Positions 1 to 8,837 are shown, counted from the first letter of the stretch. The stretch is 64,000 nt of DNA from Rhizobium sp. 16-449-1b (GCF_017741935.1 NZ_JAGHMH010000005.1:177168-241167), one strand, 5' to 3'. The notes: a model not told the origin generated them from the letters alone. Translations and numbers: made by a program.

Positions 1-180
1 CGCCACCGCGCCATCTGGCAGCGGCGCCTTCTTGCTCAGCGTCACCAGATAGGTCGCGACCGCGACGCGGTAATTGAACACGAAGATATGGCCGTTGACT
101 TGCACGAGCGTGTCGCTCTCGCGCTGGCAGCCGGCAAGCACCAGCATGGCCGACATCACGGCCGCTCCGAACGCTTTCAT
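1..180 (-). CDS. Putative lipoprotein, 3' end beyond the window
   Basis: Sixty codons of a minus-strand gene, cut by the left edge. It begins with a basic residue, a hydrophobic stretch and the lipobox LVLAGC, so Cys18 would be the lipidated first residue of the mature protein. The following residues (QRESDTLVQVNGHIFVF) do not identify a family. Its ATG overlaps the TGA of the CGNR regulator upstream by 4 bases (ATGA at 177-180), so the two genes are probably co-transcribed and translationally coupled. The function is unknown; the lipoprotein prediction is fairly safe because of the short n-region, hydrophobic core and canonical lipobox. Confidence 0.6.
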   Translation of the reverse strand, partial: MKAFGAAVMSAMLVLAGCQRESDTLVQVNGHIFVFNYRVAVATYLVTLSKKAPLPDGAVA

Positions 181-728
181 GACCCGTTCTCCTCTTTCCG
201 GCGCCGATAGTGCTTGATTGCCTTCGCCCGGTTGCCGCAGACCGCCATGTCGCACCAGGTCCGGCTCCTGTTCTTGCTGCGATCAAGAAACAGCCAGCCG
301 CAATTGCCGCAAATCTTCATCCGCTCCGGCTCAGGCGAGGCGATCAGCCTCAGCACCGAATGCGCCGTGGCCCGATCGATGCCGGCAGCACCCGAGTTGC
401 CACGCAGTACGATGGCGGCCGCTTCCAGCAACTCCGCCAACAATTGGTCACTACCACCGGCCAGCACGCGGTCGCGAAAATAGCGATCGGTCGCCTCGCG
501 CAAGGCAATGAACGCAGGCCTGCCATCAGGCGGAACCGGCGCAACGTCCCCGAAGATCGCCCGCTCGGCGCAGAAATTCGCCGCCGCCTGGGGAAAGGCA
601 TGCAGCTGCGCGTCGACGGCAAAGCGATCGATGCGACGCTGTTCGTCGTGCCGCAGCACGACGCTGTTGGCGACATCGAATGCCAGCGCGCCGCCGGAGA
701 AGCGATGAGGGGTCCACGAGAAGGTCAT
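177..728 (-). CDS. CGNR zinc-finger transcriptional regulator (ABATE domain)
   Basis: 183 residues from the ATG at 728; a TTG six bases upstream is a less likely start. The C-terminal part carries CGNCGWLFLDRSKNRSRTWC followed by CGNR, the signature of CGNR zinc fingers, with a basic tail (KHYRRRKEE). The N-terminal region matches the stress-linked ABATE-type domain that usually precedes it. Such proteins are predicted DNA-binding regulators of adjacent transport or stress genes. It is divergent from a LivH-like permease, and a 13-bp near-perfect inverted repeat sits between the two start codons, a likely operator for autoregulation and control of the permease. It is coupled to the downstream lipoprotein by an ATGA overlap. 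Confidence 0.8.
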   Translation of the reverse strand: MTFSWTPHRFSGGALAFDVANSVVLRHDEQRRIDRFAVDAQLHAFPQAAANFCAERAIFGDVAPVPPDGRPAFIALREATDRYFRDRVLAGGSDQLLAELLEAAAIVLRGNSGAAGIDRATAHSVLRLIASPEPERMKICGNCGWLFLDRSKNRSRTWCDMAVCGNRAKAIKHYRRRKEENGS

Positions 729-737
729 AGGCAAAAT

Positions 738-767
738 ATAACTGGTAAAAGCAATTTTGCCAGTTAT
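738..767. promoter_or_regulatory. Candidate operator in the CGNR/permease intergenic region
   Basis: The arms ATAACTGGTAAAA (738-750) and its complement at 755-767 (TTTTGCCAGTTAT) match at 12 of 13 positions around the 4-base centre GCAA. The repeat lies 9 bases before the regulator ATG and about 25 bases before the permease start, so a bound protein could block both promoters. It has no T-run and is not a terminator. Assignment to the CGNR protein is inference from position. Confidence 0.6.
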
Positions 768-792
768 GATTTCGGCGAAATAGGATATGTCG

Positions 793-1689
793 ATGGCCTA
801 TCTCTTGCAGCAACTGGCGAATGCGGTGCCGCTGGCGGCCCTTTATGCTGCGCTGGCCTTCGGCTATGCGGTCGCCTTCGGCGTCACCAAGCGCCCCGAC
901 ATCACCTATGGCGCGCTCTTCGCCTTTTCCGGCCAGATCCTGCTGCTCTTCACTGATTTCGGCTACAACAAGCTTTGGCTGGTCTTGCCCGCGGCACTCA
1001 CGCTCGGTGCTGCGGCCTCGCTGGTTTATGCGATGGGGGCGGGGGTGTGGATCGGCCGCTCGGTCATGCTGCCGCTGGTGCGCCAGTCCTCGAACACGGT
1101 CATCGTTGCGGCGCTCGGCGTCACCATCGTGCTGATGGAGACCGCGCGCCTGGCGTCCGACACCCGCAGCCTGTGGCTATCGCCGTTTCTGAATGGCCAT
1201 GTCGTCTTCTGGCAGAGCGCCGGCTTTGAGGTGGTGTTGACCGAGATGCAGTTGATCAACACGGCGCTGATGTGCGGCTTCGTGGCGATCGGTGCCGTGA
1301 TCCTGAAGCGAACCTCCTGGGGCCGCGCCTGGCGCGCCGTCACCGACGATCCGAAGGCCGCCGAACTCTGCGGTGTCAGCGCCACAAGCGTCTTCCTCAC
1401 GGCCTACGCCGCCGCCGTCCTGATGGCGACGCTCTGCGGCATCTTCTCCACCGCCTATTACGGCACGATGGATTTCGGCGCGGGGCTGATGTTCGGGCTG
1501 AAGGTTCTGATGGTGGCTGCTGTCGGCGGCTATTCGGACCCGCTGAAATCGGCGGGCGGTGCCGCCGGCCTCGGTCTGGTCGAGACGCTGTGGACCGCCT
1601 ACGGTCCGTTCCTCTGGCGCGACTTCGTGGTCTTTTCGCTGCTTGTGCTTTTGCTTGTGCTCAGCCGGCGTGAACGGGTGATCCCGTGA
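793..1689 (+). CDS. LivH-type branched-chain amino acid ABC transporter permease
   Basis: About 298 residues with roughly eight hydrophobic segments. The N-terminal pattern (LANAVPLAALYAALAFGYAV...DITYGALFAFSGQ) and the C-terminal segment ending in FSLLVLLLVLSRR resemble LivH inner-membrane permeases of branched-chain amino acid/urea/amide ABC importers. The ATG at 793 has AGGA seven bases upstream; the ATG at 787 is almost touching that AGGA, so 793 is preferred. No LivM, LivG/F or binding protein is adjacent in the window, so the permease is an orphan here. It is divergent from a CGNR regulator. Its stop is immediately followed by the stop of moaE on the other strand. The substrate cannot be told. 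Confidence 0.75.
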   Translation: MAYLLQQLANAVPLAALYAALAFGYAVAFGVTKRPDITYGALFAFSGQILLLFTDFGYNKLWLVLPAALTLGAAASLVYAMGAGVWIGRSVMLPLVRQSSNTVIVAALGVTIVLMETARLASDTRSLWLSPFLNGHVVFWQSAGFEVVLTEMQLINTALMCGFVAIGAVILKRTSWGRAWRAVTDDPKAAELCGVSATSVFLTAYAAAVLMATLCGIFSTAYYGTMDFGAGLMFGLKVLMVAAVGGYSDPLKSAGGAAGLGLVETLWTAYGPFLWRDFVVFSLLVLLLVLSRRERVIP

Positions 1690-2151
1690 TCACTTCCATT
1701 TGTCGCGCGCGGCATCATCGTGGCCCTTGGCCTCGACCCATTGCCGCTCGACGCCGTCCTTGCCGTGCTCCTTCTTCCAGAAGGGCGCCGACGTCTTCAG
1801 GAAATCCATTACGAAGTTCGCACCGTCGAACGCGGCCTGGCGGTGCGGAGCGGCGGCGATCACGAGCACGATGTTCTCGCCCGCCGCGATCTTTCCGTAG
1901 CGGTGAATGGCTGTCAGGCCGTTGAGCTTGAAGCGCTCGATCGCCATCTCGGCGATCCGGGTCATCTCAGCCTCGGCCATGCCAGGATAGTGCTCAAGCT
2001 CGAGTGCATCCAGCGTCCCGCCTTCGTCGCGGCACAGGCCGGAGAAGGTGACCACGGCGCCGATACCCGGCTTTCCCTTGCTCAACAGATCGACTTCGCC
2101 CTGCAGGTCGAAATCCTCGCGCTGGACGCGGATGGTGGGGGAGGTCGTCAT
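1690..2151 (-). CDS. moaE: Molybdopterin synthase catalytic subunit MoaE
   Basis: 153 residues, normal for MoaE. With MoaD it forms the heterotetrameric molybdopterin synthase that inserts the dithiolene sulfurs into precursor Z during molybdenum cofactor synthesis in the cytosol. Visible family features are the FSGLCRDEG segment, HRYGKIAAGENIVLV and the lysine-rich KTSAPFWKKE region that provides the active-site lysine. The start is the ATG at 2151, which overlaps the moaD stop by 4 bases (ATGA); the reading frame stays open further upstream, but that part is moaD read out of frame. Last gene of the SDR-uvrC-pgsA-moaD-moaE cluster. The cofactor could serve the molybdopterin oxidoreductase at 10.5 kb. 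Confidence 0.95.
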   Translation of the reverse strand: MTTSPTIRVQREDFDLQGEVDLLSKGKPGIGAVVTFSGLCRDEGGTLDALELEHYPGMAEAEMTRIAEMAIERFKLNGLTAIHRYGKIAAGENIVLVIAAAPHRQAAFDGANFVMDFLKTSAPFWKKEHGKDGVERQWVEAKGHDDAARDKWK

Positions 2152-2402
2152 CCGCCGGTCATCGGTGGGAAGATACCGATCTCCCGCGCGTCGCCGATCG
2201 GCTCGTCGTGCTCGACATGTTCCTGATCGAGCGCGACGCGGATCACGTCGGGAAACTGCAATGCGGTCTCGTACTCCTCGCCGAGCGTCTTCAGGTGATC
2301 GAGAAGATCGGTGACGGTGACGACGGAAGCAGGCAGAGCAATGTCTTCCTCGGCCTTGCCGATCCGCTCGCGCACCCAGGCGAAATAGATGAGCTTGGTC
2401 AT
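2148..2402 (-). CDS. moaD: Molybdopterin synthase sulfur-carrier subunit MoaD
   Basis: 84 residues with a ubiquitin-like fold pattern and the obligatory C-terminal Gly-Gly (FPPMTGG), which is adenylated and thiocarboxylated to deliver sulfur to molybdopterin. Early residues LIYFAWVRERIG are typical of MoaD. Overlaps pgsA upstream (ATGA at 2399-2402) and moaE downstream (ATGA at 2148-2151), so the subunits are likely produced in a fixed ratio by translational coupling. Confidence 0.95.
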   Translation of the reverse strand: MTKLIYFAWVRERIGKAEEDIALPASVVTVTDLLDHLKTLGEEYETALQFPDVIRVALDQEHVEHDEPIGDAREIGIFPPMTGG

Positions 2403-2989
2403 TCGTCGTTTTCCACGATGTGCTTGATGCCGGCGCGGAAGTAATCATAGCCGGTATAGATCGTCAGGATGGCGGCGAGCCAGAGAAGCCCGATGCCGGT
2501 CATCGTGGTGTAGGGGAAGATCTCGTCGCCGGCAGGACCCGCCAGCAGGAAGGCGATCGCTACCAGCTGCACCGTGGTCTTCCACTTGGCGATCCGCGTC
2601 ACGGGAACGCTGACCTTCAGCGCCGCGAGATATTCGCGCAGGCCCGAGACCAGGATCTCGCGGCAAAGGATAGTGATGGCGGCCCAGATCGACCAGCCGG
2701 CAATGGTCTGGTCCGCGGCCACAAGCAGGAGGATCGATGCGACCAGCAGCTTGTCGGCGATCGGGTCGAGCATGCGGCCGATGTTCGATGTCTGGTTCCA
2801 GATACGGGCGAGGTAGCCGTCAAGAAAGTCGGTGATCGACGCGATGACGAAGATCCACAGCGCAACCCAGCGGGCCGTATTGCTGATCGACAGTTTTCCT
2901 TCCACGAAGAAGCACAGGACGATGAGCGGAACCGCGAGAATGCGGCCGTAGGTCAGCAGGTTGGGGATATTGTATGCGCGCGATGCCAT
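2399..2989 (-). CDS. pgsA: CDP-diacylglycerol--glycerol-3-phosphate 3-phosphatidyltransferase
   Basis: 196 residues, an integral membrane enzyme that makes phosphatidylglycerolphosphate, the committed step to phosphatidylglycerol and cardiolipin. The CDP-alcohol phosphotransferase signature D-G-x2-A-R-x8-G-x3-D-x3-D is visible as DGYLARI...GRMLDPIAD, and there are several membrane segments. The start MASRAYNIPNLLTYGR is typical. It follows uvrC with a 110-base gap, a pairing common in alphaproteobacteria, and overlaps moaD by 4 bases, so lipid and cofactor genes share a transcript here. Confidence 0.95.
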   Translation of the reverse strand: MASRAYNIPNLLTYGRILAVPLIVLCFFVEGKLSISNTARWVALWIFVIASITDFLDGYLARIWNQTSNIGRMLDPIADKLLVASILLLVAADQTIAGWSIWAAITILCREILVSGLREYLAALKVSVPVTRIAKWKTTVQLVAIAFLLAGPAGDEIFPYTTMTGIGLLWLAAILTIYTGYDYFRAGIKHIVENDE

Positions 2990-3099
2990 GAAATCTGTCT
3001 CTGATTTGATACGTCCGTAGATGACGGCTTTGACCGCAAAGCGTCAACATTCTTTCTGTTTTTTCGCTGCCTTTGCGTGGAATTTGCGACCGACGCCAC

Positions 3100-5151
3100 C
3101 TATTTCGCGGCGTCGTCGTGAAAATGATTGTAAACCTGCTTGGCGACCGTCTCCGAAATCCCTTCGACGGCCATCAGATCCGACAGTGCCGCCCGCGAAA
3201 CCGCCTTCGCCGTTCCGAAATGCTGGAGCAGCGCACGTTTGCGTGATGGGCCGATTCCACCGATCTCGTCGAGCGGGTTTTTGACCATCTCCTTCTTGCG
3301 CCGTGCCCGGTGCGAGCCGATGGCGAAGCGGTGCGCTTCGTCGCGCATGCGCTGGGTGAAGTAGAGCACCGGATCGCGCGGCGGCAGCGTGAAGCTTTCT
3401 CCACCGGGCAGGAAGAAGCGCTCGCGTCCGGCATCGCGATCGACGCCCTTGGCGACGCCGATGGCGGTGACGCTGTCGGTGATCCCGAGCTCTTCCAGGA
3501 TCGCCCGCACCGCCGTCATCTGCCCTTGGCCGCCGTCGATCAGGATCACGTCGGGCCATGCGGGGAAGGGCATGTCGGCGGCATCCACTGGGGCGACCGG
3601 CTGGCTCCTGTCGGGAATGCCCTCTTCCTTGAGCAGTCGCGTGAACCGCCGCGTCATCACCTCGCGCATCATGCCGAAGTCGTCGCCGGGCGTGATGTCG
3701 GTCGATTTGATGTTGAACTTGCGGTACTGGTTCTTCACGAAGCCTTCCGGCCCCGCGACCACCATGCCGCCGACGGCATTCGTTCCCATGATATGCGAGT
3801 TGTCGTAGATCTCGACGCGCTGCGGCACGTAGGAGAGCTTGAACGTATCCTTGAAACCTTCGAGCAGCCGCGATTGCGACGCCGTTTCCGCAAGCTTGCG
3901 CCCATGCGCCTCGCGCGCATTGCCCATGACGTGGTCAACCAGATCGCGCTTCTCGCCGCGCTGCGGCACCAGCACCGAAATCTTGTGTCCCGCCTTCTCG
4001 GCGAAGGCGGCGGCGAGAAGCTCCATCTCGTCCACCGTTTCCGAAAGCAGGATCTGCTTCGGCACCGGCTTGTCGTCGTAGAACTGTGCCAGAAAGGCGC
4101 TCAGCACTTCGGCGCCTGTGAGTTGCGGGTCGGCCTTCGGGAAATAGGCGCGGTTGCCCCAGTTCTGCCCGGTGCGGAAGAAGAACACCTGGATGCAGGA
4201 AATCCCGCCCTCGTGATAGATCGCGAAGACATCGGCCTCCTCGACACCGGCGGGATTGATCCCCTGGTGGCTGGACACGTGCGACAGCGAGGCAAGGCGG
4301 TCGCGATAGACGGCGGCCTGCTCGAAATCGAGATCCTCGGCCGCCTGGTTCATCGCCTCGGCCATATGCGCCTTCACCTTCTGGCTCTTGCCCGAAAGGA
4401 AGTCCTTGGCCTCCTGCACCAGTTCGCCATACCCTGCATCGCTGATCTCATGCGTGCAGGGCGCCGAACAGCGCTTGATCTGGTAGAGCAGGCAAGGGCG
4501 GGTCCGCGTCTCGAACACGCTGTCCGTACAGGTGCGGATCAGGAAGGCGCGCTGCAGCGAATTGATCGTGCGGCCGACGGCGCCTGCCGAAGCGAAGGGA
4601 CCGAAATAATCGCCCTTGCGGGCGCGGGCGCCGCGATGTTTCAGGATGGCGGGGGCGCGGTGGTCGCCCGATATAAGGATATAGGGGAACGACTTGTCGT
4701 CGCGCAGAAGCACGTTAAAGCGCGGCCGCAACCGCTTGATCAGATTCGCTTCGAGCAGAAGCGCCTCGATCTCCGTGCGTGTCGTCACGAACTCCATATG
4801 CGCGGTCTGCCGCACCATCTGCGCGATGCGGTTGGAGTGCACGCGGCCGAGCGCGTAATTGCTCACGCGCTTCTTGAGGCTGCGTGCCTTGCCGACATAG
4901 AGAACGTCGCCGGCCTCGTTGAACATGCGGTAAACGCCGGGGCTGTTTGGCAGCCGCTTGACGAATTCCGCGATCAGGTCGGCGCCGACAAGCCCGGTCT
5001 CGTTGCTGCCGCCTTCGTTCCAGTCGATGGCAGAGGCAACCGGCGCGCCAACGGCCGAGGCAGAGTTGTCGCTCTCCACCTCGATATCGTCGTCGGTCTC
5101 GTCATTTTCGTCGTAAAGAACGCCGCCATCCGGCAGCTTCCTTGAATTCAT
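3100..5151 (-). CDS. uvrC: Excinuclease ABC subunit C
   Basis: 683 residues. UvrC makes both incisions in nucleotide excision repair with UvrA and UvrB. The GIY-YIG nuclease domain starts near residue 70 (GVY at 72-74, YVG at 85-87). A UVR motif with [12 protein letters not shown] lies mid-protein, the RNase H-like domain follows ([24 protein letters not shown]), and paired helix-hairpin-helix motifs close the protein ([30 protein letters not shown]). The first ~60 residues are an acidic, low-complexity extension absent from E. coli UvrC and common in rhizobial forms. The ATG overlaps the stop of the upstream SDR gene by 4 bases. Confidence 0.97.
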   Translation of the reverse strand: MNSRKLPDGGVLYDENDETDDDIEVESDNSASAVGAPVASAIDWNEGGSNETGLVGADLIAEFVKRLPNSPGVYRMFNEAGDVLYVGKARSLKKRVSNYALGRVHSNRIAQMVRQTAHMEFVTTRTEIEALLLEANLIKRLRPRFNVLLRDDKSFPYILISGDHRAPAILKHRGARARKGDYFGPFASAGAVGRTINSLQRAFLIRTCTDSVFETRTRPCLLYQIKRCSAPCTHEISDAGYGELVQEAKDFLSGKSQKVKAHMAEAMNQAAEDLDFEQAAVYRDRLASLSHVSSHQGINPAGVEEADVFAIYHEGGISCIQVFFFRTGQNWGNRAYFPKADPQLTGAEVLSAFLAQFYDDKPVPKQILLSETVDEMELLAAAFAEKAGHKISVLVPQRGEKRDLVDHVMGNAREAHGRKLAETASQSRLLEGFKDTFKLSYVPQRVEIYDNSHIMGTNAVGGMVVAGPEGFVKNQYRKFNIKSTDITPGDDFGMMREVMTRRFTRLLKEEGIPDRSQPVAPVDAADMPFPAWPDVILIDGGQGQMTAVRAILEELGITDSVTAIGVAKGVDRDAGRERFFLPGGESFTLPPRDPVLYFTQRMRDEAHRFAIGSHRARRKKEMVKNPLDEIGGIGPSRKRALLQHFGTAKAVSRAALSDLMAVEGISETVAKQVYNHFHDDAAK

Positions 5152-5915
5152 TCCGTAATCTCCGCCACATCGGGCGTTTGCCAGGCAAGATGCTGGCCGC
5201 CGTCGAGGGCAATCATTTGGCCGGTGATGGAGGGCGTATCATAGAGGAAGCGGATCGTCCGTCCGAATTCGCCGAATCCCGGCCCCGCCTTCATGATAAG
5301 GCCGTCCACCTGCTGCTGGAAGTCCTCTTCGCTCTGTCGCGCACTACGAACCGTCGGCCCAGGCCCGAGCGCGTTGACGCGAATGCGTGGCGCGAAGCTC
5401 TGCGCCATCGTCTGCGTCGCAGTCCAAAGCGCCGCCTTGGACAATGTATAGGAATAGAAGCCCGGATTGAGTGCCCAAACACGCTGGTCGATGATGTTGA
5501 CGATCAGTCCCGCAGCGCTCTTCGGCAGCTGTTCGGCAAAGGCGGCGGACAATATGGAGGGCGCGCGCACGTGCAGCGCGAAATGATCGTCCCAGGCTGC
5601 AGCGTCAAAGTGGTGCGCCGAATCATTGTGGAAGGCCGAGGCGTTGTTGACGAGCAAATCGAGCGGTCCAAGCGCCTCAAACGCCTTTTTTATCAGTCCG
5701 TTGGTGGCTTCGACATTCTTCAAATCGGCGTGAAGCGCGATCGCGGTTTTGCCCTCTCGCCGCAATTCCGCCGCAAAATTTTCCGCCTCGGCGATGGAAC
5801 CATTCGCGTGGATCGCAACCGAGAAGCCGCTCGCTGCAAGATCTTCGACTATCGCACGGCCTATTCTCTTGGCCGACCCTGTCACCAACGCTGTTCGAAG
5901 TCTTGTCTCGCTCAA
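5148..5915 (-). CDS. SDR family oxidoreductase, pteridine-reductase-like
   Basis: 255 residues with a Rossmann fold. The glycine motif is TGSAKRIG, the TGxxxRxG form seen in pteridine reductase-like SDRs, followed by NNAS and the catalytic YTLSK. The C-terminal DGGQHLAW also fits. NAD(P)H-dependent reduction is expected, but the substrate is not determinable. It is the first gene of the minus-strand cluster and overlaps uvrC by 4 bases, a linkage often kept in rhizobia. Two other SDR genes in the window (6985 and 62154) are not close relatives by motif. Confidence 0.85.
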   Translation of the reverse strand: MSETRLRTALVTGSAKRIGRAIVEDLAASGFSVAIHANGSIAEAENFAAELRREGKTAIALHADLKNVEATNGLIKKAFEALGPLDLLVNNASAFHNDSAHHFDAAAWDDHFALHVRAPSILSAAFAEQLPKSAAGLIVNIIDQRVWALNPGFYSYTLSKAALWTATQTMAQSFAPRIRVNALGPGPTVRSARQSEEDFQQQVDGLIMKAGPGFGEFGRTIRFLYDTPSITGQMIALDGGQHLAWQTPDVAEITE

Positions 5916-6278
5916 AATCCTGCCTCTTCATCCCGCAAATCTCTGCGGTGCTTATATAGGCGGCCGATCAGATCTTATAAATAGGCGTCTTGATTGCGCA
6001 CAGAACTTGGATATTGTGCGTATTATTTAAGAATATAATTCGATAAAATAAGTATTCATGATTTAACGCTTGGTTAGGGTTAATGAAGTGTTTGTTGCGA
6101 TAAAGCAACATCGAATTTCAGCCACCCCTAAGCCACAATCAAATCACATTTTGGCTCTTCCAAATCCTCATTTGCGCATCAATTTCCCTCTCGATCCGAA
6201 AGGGACATGCGTAATTGCTCGCGAATGCTTCACGTTAACACAGTTGATGAAGGGCGCGGGTTCGATAAGGAGATGAGT
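5916..6278 (+). promoter_or_regulatory. AT-rich promoter region of the outer-membrane protein gene, with a CtrA-like site
   Basis: A 363-base gene-free stretch, clearly more AT-rich than its surroundings, between the divergent SDR and omp genes. At 6063-6077 it holds TTAA-N7-TTAG, one mismatch from the alphaproteobacterial CtrA consensus TTAA-N7-TTAA, followed by TTAGGGTTAA. The omp ribosome-binding site AAGGAG is at 6267-6272. I see no conserved RNA. Confidence 0.4.
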
Positions 6279-6911
6279 ATGCGTACGTTTATTGCTAGCC
6301 TGTTGGTTTCGACCGTTGCCCTTGGTGGCTTTTCCGCTGCTTACGCGGCCGATGCCGTCGATCAGATCCCGGAAGCTCCGGTTGCCCAGAACGATGTTGC
6401 CCCGACGGGCAACTGGCAGGGCTTCTACCTCGGTGGCGCCGGCACCTACAACATGGGCGGCTTCGCTCACGACTACAACGCGCGCGCTTTCGGCGGTCAG
6501 ATCTACAGCGGCTACAACTGGCAGCAGGGCCAGATCGTATACGGTGTCGAAGGTGACATCGGCTACTCCGGCGCTGACGGCGCTGTCGACGGCGGCACTG
6601 CCAAGAACGAAGTCAACGGCTCGATCCGCGGCCGTATCGGTTACGACCTGAACCCCTTCCTGCTCTATGGTACGGCTGGTCTGGCCGCCACCAAGAACAA
6701 GTTCAGCAACGCCGCTGGTTCTGACAGCGACAGCGCGCTGGGTTACACGGTCGGCGCCGGTGCCGAAGCCATGGTGACCAACAACATCACGGCTCGTATC
6801 GAATACCGCTACACCGACTACCAGAAGAACGACTTCAACGTCGGCGGCGCGAACATCTCGCGCGGTTATGACGAGCACAGCGTCAAGGTCGGTATCGGCA
6901 TGAAGTTCTGA
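6279..6911 (+). CDS. Omp25/RopB-type outer-membrane beta-barrel protein
   Basis: 210 residues. The ATG at 6279 is six bases after a strong AAGGAG; the earlier ATG at 6273 abuts it, and further upstream open frame has no ribosome-binding site. A cleavable signal peptide (MRTFIASLLVSTVALGGF, cut after AYA) is followed by ADAVDQIPEAP and the WQGFYLGG motif of the Omp25/Omp31/RopB family. The rest alternates hydrophobic and aromatic residues as an eight-strand barrel and ends in Phe (KVGIGMKF), the outer-membrane insertion signal. An abundant surface protein. Third positions are strongly C-biased (AAC, GGC, TAC), suggesting high expression. A strong terminator follows. Confidence 0.9.
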   Translation: MRTFIASLLVSTVALGGFSAAYAADAVDQIPEAPVAQNDVAPTGNWQGFYLGGAGTYNMGGFAHDYNARAFGGQIYSGYNWQQGQIVYGVEGDIGYSGADGAVDGGTAKNEVNGSIRGRIGYDLNPFLLYGTAGLAATKNKFSNAAGSDSDSALGYTVGAGAEAMVTNNITARIEYRYTDYQKNDFNVGGANISRGYDEHSVKVGIGMKF

Positions 6912-6929
6912 TCAGCCGATCAGCTAATG

Positions 6930-6960
6930 AAAAAAGCCGGGGCATCGCTCCGGCTTTTTT
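6930..6960. terminator. Bidirectional rho-independent terminator
   Basis: Arms AAAAAAGCCGG and CCGGCTTTTTT around a short loop, with T-runs on both strands. It ends the omp transcript and, on the other strand, the SDR gene at 6985. Confidence 0.9.
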
Positions 6961-6984
6961 GTTGCGTTTCGTTTGGTCGGGCCG

Positions 6985-7824
6985 TCATTCCCCCTTGGGG
7001 AAGTCCGTCGACACCGCGAGTTCCCGCCATGCGGCCAGTTCCTCGGCAACGCTCGCATTCTTTTGCTCGATCGCAGCCACTGTGTCGCTGCCGAAGGGCA
7101 TGCGCAGCGGCGGATTGTCGGAATGCGCCAGCGTGATCATCGCCTTGGCGAAGCGGGCAGGGTCGCCTGGCTGCTGGTGGTTATGGCTGGCGGCAAAGTC
7201 GCGCATCGCTCCCACAGGTGTCTCGGCGTAATCGGCGATCGAACTTGGGCTGACCGAAAGCGAGGTTTCGTCGAGGAAGTCGGTGCGGAAGAAGCCGGGT
7301 TCGACGACGGTCGCCTTGATGCCGAGCGGCGCGACTTCGGCGGCAAGCGCCTCCGTCAGTCCTTCGACCGCGAACTTGGTCGAGCAATAGACGCCCCAGC
7401 CGGCATGCGAGACATAGCCGCCGATCGACGAGATGTTGAGGATGTGGCCGGAACGCTGGCGGCGCATATGCGGCAGCACCGCGCGCGTCACCTTCAGCAG
7501 GCCGAAGACATTGGCCGCGTAGAGCTTCTCGATCTCGTCGTTGGTCGCCTCTTCGACGGCACCCAGCAGGCCGAAGCCGGCATTGTTGAGCAGGATATCG
7601 ATCCGGCCGAAGCGCTTGACGGCCTGCTCGGCGGCGGCGTGCGCCGAGGCTTCATCCGTCACATCAAGCGCGACCGCCAAGAGATTCGAATGATTCTGGA
7701 ATTTCTCCTGCAGACCTTTCGGATTGCGCGCCGTGGCGACGACCGCGTCACCGGCATTGAGAGCTTCCTGGGTGATAAGGGCGCCGAAACCGCGCGACGC
7801 ACCAGTGATAAACCAAACACGCAT
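6985..7824 (-). CDS. SDR family oxidoreductase
   Basis: 279 residues. Classical SDR with TGASRGFG near the N-terminus, NNAGFG and the active site YCSTK. Length and motifs match the large group of oxidoreductases that sit divergent from LysR or AraC regulators, often called short-chain dehydrogenases of unknown substrate. It is divergent from the LysR gene at 7932 with a 107-base shared promoter region, so it is the likely target of that regulator. It ends at the bidirectional terminator shared with the omp gene. Confidence 0.85.
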   Translation of the reverse strand: MRVWFITGASRGFGALITQEALNAGDAVVATARNPKGLQEKFQNHSNLLAVALDVTDEASAHAAAEQAVKRFGRIDILLNNAGFGLLGAVEEATNDEIEKLYAANVFGLLKVTRAVLPHMRRQRSGHILNISSIGGYVSHAGWGVYCSTKFAVEGLTEALAAEVAPLGIKATVVEPGFFRTDFLDETSLSVSPSSIADYAETPVGAMRDFAASHNHQQPGDPARFAKAMITLAHSDNPPLRMPFGSDTVAAIEQKNASVAEELAAWRELAVSTDFPKGE

Positions 7825-7915
7825 GACGTTTTCCTTTCGGGTTGTGATTTGCTGACACCCCGAAACTAGCCTATGGGCATAGATGAGAGAATTTACCTTC
7901 TACTCCATGAGCTAG

Positions 7916-7928
7916 TGAGAAATACTCA
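7916..7928. promoter_or_regulatory. Candidate LysR box (T-N11-A)
   Basis: TGAG-N5-CTCA directly before the LysR ATG at 7932 fits the T-N11-A dyad of LysR-type binding sites. Its position over the lysR ribosome-binding region suggests autorepression. Short motif, so weak on its own. Confidence 0.3.
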
Positions 7929-7931
7929 TCA

Positions 7932-8837
7932 ATGAAGCGTGTGCGCTCGACCGATCTCGCCATTTTCCTGGCGATCGCCAATCACCGAAGCTTTCGCAAG
8001 GCCGCCGTCGAGCTCGCCGTCACGCCTTCGGCGCTGAGCCACGCGCTGAGAGCGATCGAAGAGCGGCTGGAAGTCCGCCTCGTCAACCGGACCACCCGTG
8101 GCGTGGCGCTGACGGAGGCAGGCGAGCGCCTCTTCGATCGCATCCGCCCGGCCTTCCTGGATATCGACGCCGCACTTGAAGATCTCGACACTTTCCGCGG
8201 CCAGCCCTACGGCAAGCTGCGCATCAACGCGCCACGCGCTGCAGCCAAGCTCGTGCTGCTGCCGATCGTCTCGCGTTTCCTGAAAGCTCATCCGTCCGTC
8301 GAGGTCGATATCGTCATCGACGATGCACTTATCGATATGGTCTCGTCAGGCTTCGATGCCGGCATACGCTTCGGCGAAAGCATCGCGGCGGATATGATCG
8401 CGATCCCGATCGGTCCGCGTCACAGCTTCGCGGTCGTCGGTACGCCGGGCTATTTCGAGGGCAGGGGCAGGCCGCAGACGCCGCATGATCTGAAAGACCA
8501 CGTCTGCATCCGGTTCCGCTTTGCCGGCGGCGCCTTCTATCATTGGGAATTCGAACGCGGCGGCATCGAGTTGGAGATCGAGGTGCGGGGCCCGCTGACG
8601 CTAGGCGACCAAGACATCATGCGCGACGCCGTGTTGCAGGGCGACGGGCTGGGCTACCTGTTCGAGGATCAGGTGCGTGACGAGATCGAGACTGGCAAAT
8701 TGGTGCGGGTGCTTGAGGATTGGTGCCCCTATTATCCGGGCTTCTTCCTCTATTATCCGAGCCGCCGGCAATTGCCGACGGCGCTGCGCGCCTTCATCGA
8801 TTTCGTGAAAGCGGAGCGCGATCGCGCTCAGCCCTGA
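7932..8837 (+). CDS. LysR family transcriptional regulator
   Basis: 301 residues. The N-terminal winged HTH (DLAIFLAIANHRSFRKAAVE, then SALSHALRAIEERLEVRLVNRTTR) is followed by a LysR substrate-binding domain from about residue 90, with the CrgA-like pattern FDAGIRFGESIAADMIA. It is divergent from an SDR gene that it probably controls. Its 3' end overlaps the convergent GST gene by 10 bases. The inducer is unknown. Confidence 0.9.
   Translation: MKRVRSTDLAIFLAIANHRSFRKAAVELAVTPSALSHALRAIEERLEVRLVNRTTRGVALTEAGERLFDRIRPAFLDIDAALEDLDTFRGQPYGKLRINAPRAAAKLVLLPIVSRFLKAHPSVEVDIVIDDALIDMVSSGFDAGIRFGESIAADMIAIPIGPRHSFAVVGTPGYFEGRGRPQTPHDLKDHVCIRFRFAGGAFYHWEFERGGIELEIEVRGPLTLGDQDIMRDAVLQGDGLGYLFEDQVRDEIETGKLVRVLEDWCPYYPGFFLYYPSRRQLPTALRAFIDFVKAERDRAQP

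Noticed and set aside
3310..5145. 611-codon open frame antisense to uvrC
   Set aside because: It mirrors uvrC codon structure (high-GC shadow frame), has no ribosome-binding site and no domain; uvrC is certain.
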